Shown here one piece after another: positions 16,328 to 19,061 of a stretch of DNA of 19,061 nt. The notes below the pieces were generated by a model. That model was not told where the DNA came from and ran no database searches. It worked only from the letters and a program-made list of their open reading frames with translations. The stretch spans positions 1,133-20,193 of the forward strand of contig DBOL01000100.1 of NCBI GenBank assembly GCA_002299555.1, read 5' to 3'. Numbering within the stretch: position 1 is the stretch's first letter; the number at the start of each line of letters is the position of its first letter. Position numbers and translations under genes: made by a program. Source of the DNA: Candidatus Aminicenantes bacterium UBA647 (GTDB taxonomy: Bacteria; Acidobacteriota; Aminicenantia; UBA2199).

Positions 16328-16680
16328 TCCTTATCTTCCCTCTTCATAAAAAATATCAATTTATAGAACTCATTTTTTCCCGTACGTATGTTTTTCAATT
16401 CCAGATTAAGTGATTGAACAGCATAGTTTTCCCAGATATGCTTGGATATCCATTCTAAAGAACTTACTTTGAACCTGTCCATATTAGAAGAAAGATCTTT
16501 TACAAATCTCTCTCTGCTGACATTCCCCCTGAATCCTAAAGGCTCCTCCATGTTCACGGAAACCGTTTCAGCACACACTTCCCCGAATTTGAAATAGTCT
16601 CCTGTAACAATTGAATCCTGGATAGGACCCATCAACAGATAATGTTGAACGAACATGAGGAAAATAAGCAATGATCTCAT
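16291..16680 (-). CDS. small exported protein, possibly NTF2-like
   Basis: A 129-residue protein not firmly recognised. It begins with a short signal peptide (MRSLLIFLMFVQHYLLMG). The mature part starts with a SIVTGDYFKFGEVCAETVSV pattern, and ends with charged residues and an aromatic strand (EWTLYYLRGIRL). This resembles exported NTF2/SnoaL-like proteins such as DUF4783, small alpha+beta cones, but I cannot confirm it. The end overlaps the kinase gene by 37 bases, unusually long for this window, and both reading frames look genuine there. GGGAGG stands 14 bases before the ATG, farther than usual. Tight linkage to the kinase suggests a periplasmic accessory of the sensor (inference). Confidence 0.75.
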   Translation of the reverse strand: MRSLLIFLMFVQHYLLMGPIQDSIVTGDYFKFGEVCAETVSVNMEEPLGFRGNVSRERFVKDLSSNMDRFKVSSLEWISKHIWENYAVQSLNLELKNIRTGKNEFYKLIFFMKREDKEWTLYYLRGIRL

Positions 16681-16715
16681 TTTATACTTTCAATATCCTC
16701 CCGATCATTCTCAAC

Positions 16716-17228
16716 TCAATAATGGATAAGACTGTGGATTTTCTTGCCATCAAGTTTCTCTCTCCCATTCAGAAAATCAAGTTCAATAAGGAATTCGATC
16801 CCGGATATCTCTCCACCAAGCCTTGTAATAAGTTTAACAACAGCTTCCGCCGTCCCTCCCGTTGCAAGCAGGTCATCCACAAGGAGAATTTTGTCACCTT
16901 TTTTTATGCTGTCCTCATGTAATTCAATAATGCTTTCCCCATATTCAAGTGAGTAACTTTCCCTGATGGTTTTATGTGGAAGTTTCCCGGCTTTCCTGGC
17001 CGGAACAAAACCCGCACCCAGAATATAAGAGAGCATACCCCCGAAAATGAATCCTCTTGACTCTATGCCCACAACTTTATCTATCTTCTTTTTTTTATAA
17101 GATTCCGCCATTTTATCTATCACTTTGCTGAATACTTCGCTATTGATCAGAAGTGTTGTGATATCTTTGAAGACAATTCCTTTCTCGGGAAAATCGGGAA
17201 TATCCCTGATATATTTTTCAAATTCCAA
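16716..17228 (-). CDS. apt: adenine phosphoribosyltransferase
   Basis: A 170-residue purine salvage enzyme that makes AMP from adenine and PRPP. The beginning YIRDIPDFPEKGIVFKDIT is typical of Apt; VVGIESRGFIFG (52-63), PARKAGKLPH (76-85) and the PRPP loop ILLVDDLLATGGT (114-126) are all present at normal spacing and length. The start is TTG at 17228, preceded by AGGAGG at four bases, so initiation should be strong despite the rare codon. It is the first gene of the minus-strand group running to mpl, 35 bases ahead of the small exported protein, and diverges from the dehydrogenase. The 122-base intergenic stretch holds AT-rich possible -10 boxes but no convincing promoter for either side. Confidence 0.96.
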   Translation of the reverse strand: MEFEKYIRDIPDFPEKGIVFKDITTLLINSEVFSKVIDKMAESYKKKKIDKVVGIESRGFIFGGMLSYILGAGFVPARKAGKLPHKTIRESYSLEYGESIIELHEDSIKKGDKILLVDDLLATGGTAEAVVKLITRLGGEISGIEFLIELDFLNGREKLDGKKIHSLIHY

Positions 17229-17350
17229 TTAGCCTCCTGTGTATTTTAGGATAATAATATATTAGAATAGAAAAAGGAACCTGAAGCAGTCAGATTCAGT
17301 TATTTGCTGATATAGATTTGTCAGGATCAACAATCATTTTTGGAGGAAAT

Positions 17351-18121
17351 ATGTTTAACGGATTTGAAGGAAAAGTTGTGGTAATAACAGGAGCAACATC
17401 GGGGATAGGATATTCATCAGCAAAAAAATTTGCCGAACTCGGTGCCAGAACTTTCATTACAGGAAGAGATGAAGAGGTACTGAAAAAATTGAATGATGAA
17501 CTTAACAATAAAACAGAGTCAGAATTTTTAGCCGGCGACCTTTCAGATCAGAAATTTCGTGAAACCCTGATCGGGAGTACCATAAAAAAATTCTCAGGGC
17601 TTGATGTTCTGATAAATTCTGCAGGAATAATCGGATCAGGTTCTATTGAAAATACACCGATGGATGAATATGACAAGATGATGGATATTAACTTAAGAAG
17701 TATCTTCCATCTTATACAGATATCCATCCCTCATCTGGAGAAAACCGGAGGTAACATTGTTAATGTCAGTTCAATAACAGGGCTGCGGGCATTCCCCGGA
17801 GTGATCTCATATTGTATAAGTAAAGCCGGACTTGATCAGTTAACAAGATCTGCCGCTCTTGAGCTTGCCCCGAAAAAGATAAGAGTAAATGCAATTAATC
17901 CGGGAGTTGTTGAGACAAAGCTCCACCTTAACAGTGGATTTGATAATGAAAAATATGAACATTTCAAAGAGCATAGCAAGGATACTCATCCGATCGGAAG
18001 GATCGGGAACCCTGATGAAGTGGCGGATCTGATCGCATTTCTCGCTTCGAAAAATGCATCATGGATAACCGGAGTTACATATAGTATAGATGGTGGAAGA
18101 CAATTAACTTGTGCAAGATGA
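17351..18121 (+). CDS. short-chain dehydrogenase/reductase (classical SDR)
   Basis: A 256-residue NAD(P)-dependent oxidoreductase. The dinucleotide loop is TGATSGIG (13-20), with the NSAG motif at 89-92. The catalytic tetrad is Asn114 (DINLRS), Ser141 (NVSSITG), Tyr154 and Lys158 (YCISK). PG (184-185) and the C-terminal SIDGGRQL are also typical. Arg39 and Asp40 follow the second strand (FITGRDEE), which by the usual rule leans towards NADP (inference). It resembles FabG-like reductases, but the substrate is unknown and no fatty acid synthesis genes are nearby. The ATG at 17351 has GGAGG four bases upstream; an upstream in-frame start at 17318 would read through this site and add an unrelated extension. 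Confidence 0.92.
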   Translation: MFNGFEGKVVVITGATSGIGYSSAKKFAELGARTFITGRDEEVLKKLNDELNNKTESEFLAGDLSDQKFRETLIGSTIKKFSGLDVLINSAGIIGSGSIENTPMDEYDKMMDINLRSIFHLIQISIPHLEKTGGNIVNVSSITGLRAFPGVISYCISKAGLDQLTRSAALELAPKKIRVNAINPGVVETKLHLNSGFDNEKYEHFKEHSKDTHPIGRIGNPDEVADLIAFLASKNASWITGVTYSIDGGRQLTCAR

Positions 18122-18126
18122 AAAGA

Positions 18127-18158
18127 GCAGCCCCAGCCATCAGCATTCAGCATCAGCT
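18127..18158 (+). repeat. degenerate short-period repeat (CAGCNNT type)
   Basis: Between the dehydrogenase and AIM24 genes the sequence reads as about four imperfect copies of a six- to seven-base unit: CAGCCAT, CAGCATT, CAGCAT, CAGCTA. It is non-coding and lies before the AIM24 ribosome binding site. Similar CAGC/ATCAGC runs are scattered between genes in some AT-rich uncultured bacterial genomes (from memory). Confidence 0.5.
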
Positions 18159-18199
18159 ACAAAAACAAATTGGAAGCACGAAATATAAAGGAGAAATAA

Positions 18200-18994
18200 A
18201 TGAACAGTCATGAAGTAGATTATGAATTATTCGGTGATGATATGCAGGTCGTTGAGATCGAACTTGATCCTACAGAAACAGTAATTGCAGAAGCGGGAGC
18301 AATGAACTGGATGGATGATGGAATAACTTTCGAAGCAAAAATGGGTGACGGATCAAAACCGGATGAAGGATTATTCGGAAAACTTCTCGGCGCAGGGAAA
18401 AGGATGATCACCGGTGAATCGATCTTTTTGACCCATTTTACAAATAGCGGGTCGGGTAAAAAAAAGGTTGCATTCGCTGCACCCTATCCCGGCAAGATCA
18501 TTCCGATCGAATTAGCTCAGTTCGGTAATGAGCTTATCTGTCAGAAAGATGCATTTCTTTGTGCCGCCCTCGGTACCGAGATCAGCATCGCGTTTCAGAA
18601 GAAGATCGGTGTTGGATTATTCGGAGGAGAAGGATTTATTCTCCAGCATCTGAAAGGTAATGGTAGAGCTTTCATCCATGTCGGGGGTACCGTAATTAAA
18701 AGAGAGTTAAGAGGAGAGACAATTAAGCTTGATACAGGATGTATAGCGGCATTCACCAAAGGACTGGATTATGATATTCAGAGGGCTGGTGGCCTCAAGT
18801 CGATGTTCTTCGGTGGTGAAGGGCTTTTCCTTGCCACATTAAAGGGGACAGGTACTGTTTATATGCAGAGCCTTCCATTCTCCAGGTTGGCAGGAAGAGT
18901 GCTTAGATATGCTCCAGGGATGACCGGAGGAAAGAAGGGCGAGGGATCGATCCTCGGTGGACTGGGAGACCTCCTGAGTGGAGATAACAGGTAG
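18200..18994 (+). CDS. AIM24/TIGR00266 family protein
   Basis: A 264-residue protein of the AIM24 family (Pfam AIM24, TIGR00266), named for a yeast mitochondrial biogenesis factor and of unknown biochemical function in bacteria. Features are the acidic beginning MQVVEIELDPTETVIAEAGAMNWMDDGI, repeated glycine-rich strand turns (GVGLFGGEGFILQHLKGNGR, then FFGGEGLFLATLKGTGTVYM) and a glycine-rich tail GGKKGEGSILGGLGDLLSG. The paired GGEG-FhhxxLKGxG repeats reflect its internal pseudo-symmetric beta-prism-like fold. No signal peptide or membrane helix is seen. AAAGGAG stands six bases before the ATG. Its transcription may continue from the dehydrogenase or start within the 78-base gap, where I see no clear promoter. 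Confidence 0.9.
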   Translation: MNSHEVDYELFGDDMQVVEIELDPTETVIAEAGAMNWMDDGITFEAKMGDGSKPDEGLFGKLLGAGKRMITGESIFLTHFTNSGSGKKKVAFAAPYPGKIIPIELAQFGNELICQKDAFLCAALGTEISIAFQKKIGVGLFGGEGFILQHLKGNGRAFIHVGGTVIKRELRGETIKLDTGCIAAFTKGLDYDIQRAGGLKSMFFGGEGLFLATLKGTGTVYMQSLPFSRLAGRVLRYAPGMTGGKKGEGSILGGLGDLLSGDNR

Positions 18995-19024
18995 TTCTGG
19001 GATTCGGAGAGCACAATATTAAAA

Positions 19025-19061
19025 CCCGAAGCACTAAATTCGAAATCCGAAACAAATTCTA
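19025..19061 (+). repeat. degenerate AATTCGAAATCCGAAAC-type repeat, cut by the window edge
   Basis: After the AIM24 stop the sequence reads CCCGAAGCACTAAATTCG then AAATCCGAAACAAATTC, imperfect copies of a six- to eight-base unit built on CGAAA. It is non-coding. Runs of this kind recur between genes in several uncultured bacterial lineages (from memory). The right boundary is not visible. Confidence 0.5.

Noticed and set aside
17318..17350. Longer start for the dehydrogenase.
   Set aside because: The extra residues read through the GGAGG site that serves the ATG at 17351, where the classical SDR N-terminus begins.
17229..17350. Promoters in the apt/SDR divergent gap.
   Set aside because: AT-rich -10-like hexamers are present, but none is paired with a credible -35 at 16-18 bases.

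Overview
The window comes from an AT-rich (well under 50% GC by eye) Gram-negative bacterium with an LPS outer membrane and meso-diaminopimelate peptidoglycan. It encodes the LPS translocon LptD, the periplasmic protease Prc and the murein-recycling pair LdcA and Mpl. The GWxTD+TPR protein is a family I associate with Bacteroidota-like (FCB), Acidobacteriota and Aminicenantes-type lineages. The promoters here are of ordinary sigma-70 type (TTGACT, 17 bp, TATAAT-like) and many genes have strong Shine-Dalgarno sites; both argue against Bacteroidota proper. I cannot name the phylum. No phage, insertion sequence, CRISPR, tRNA or rRNA is visible.

Layout. 1-1736 (minus) is the N-terminal three quarters or so of lptD, running off the left edge. 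It is divergent from a plus-strand group: a PlsC-like acyltransferase, the tail-specific protease prc and a tiny membrane protein of DUF6132 type, the last two overlapping. Next comes the minus-strand methionine operon metY-metX-metW (7977 to 4964) with a long leader (8289 to 7978). Upstream of it are a GWxTD/TPR exported protein and a compact minus-strand group: apt, a small exported protein, a 1171-residue NtrY-type histidine kinase, ldcA and mpl. At the right end, on the plus strand, are a short-chain dehydrogenase and an AIM24/TIGR00266 protein, each followed by degenerate short-period intergenic repeats.

The main discovery is the metY leader. A clear promoter is followed by a SAM-I (S-box) riboswitch with several compensatory changes in its conserved core. 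The 3' strand of its P1 helix contains the AUG of a seven-codon ORF, Met-Asn-Phe-Leu-Met-Ile-Met-stop, preceded by a perfect AGGAGG. A GC hairpin begins one base after the stop codon. SAM binding should hide the start codon of this methionine-rich leader peptide, and scarce charged Met-tRNA should stall ribosomes on it. The leader may therefore sense both SAM and methionine before metY, metX and metW are expressed. I know of no described case of this arrangement. The nearest precedent is the Salmonella mgtA leader, where the proline-rich mgtL ORF sits in a Mg2+-responsive RNA.

Second in interest is the apt-to-mpl group, where a very large orphan sensor kinase overlaps ldcA and sits directly upstream of the two murein tripeptide-recycling genes, which suggests (inference) that it senses cell-wall state. 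Third, lptD, the acyltransferase gene and the GWxTD gene have promoters that nearly abut the start codon and no Shine-Dalgarno site, pointing to leaderless or near-leaderless mRNAs beside genes with strong ribosome binding sites.
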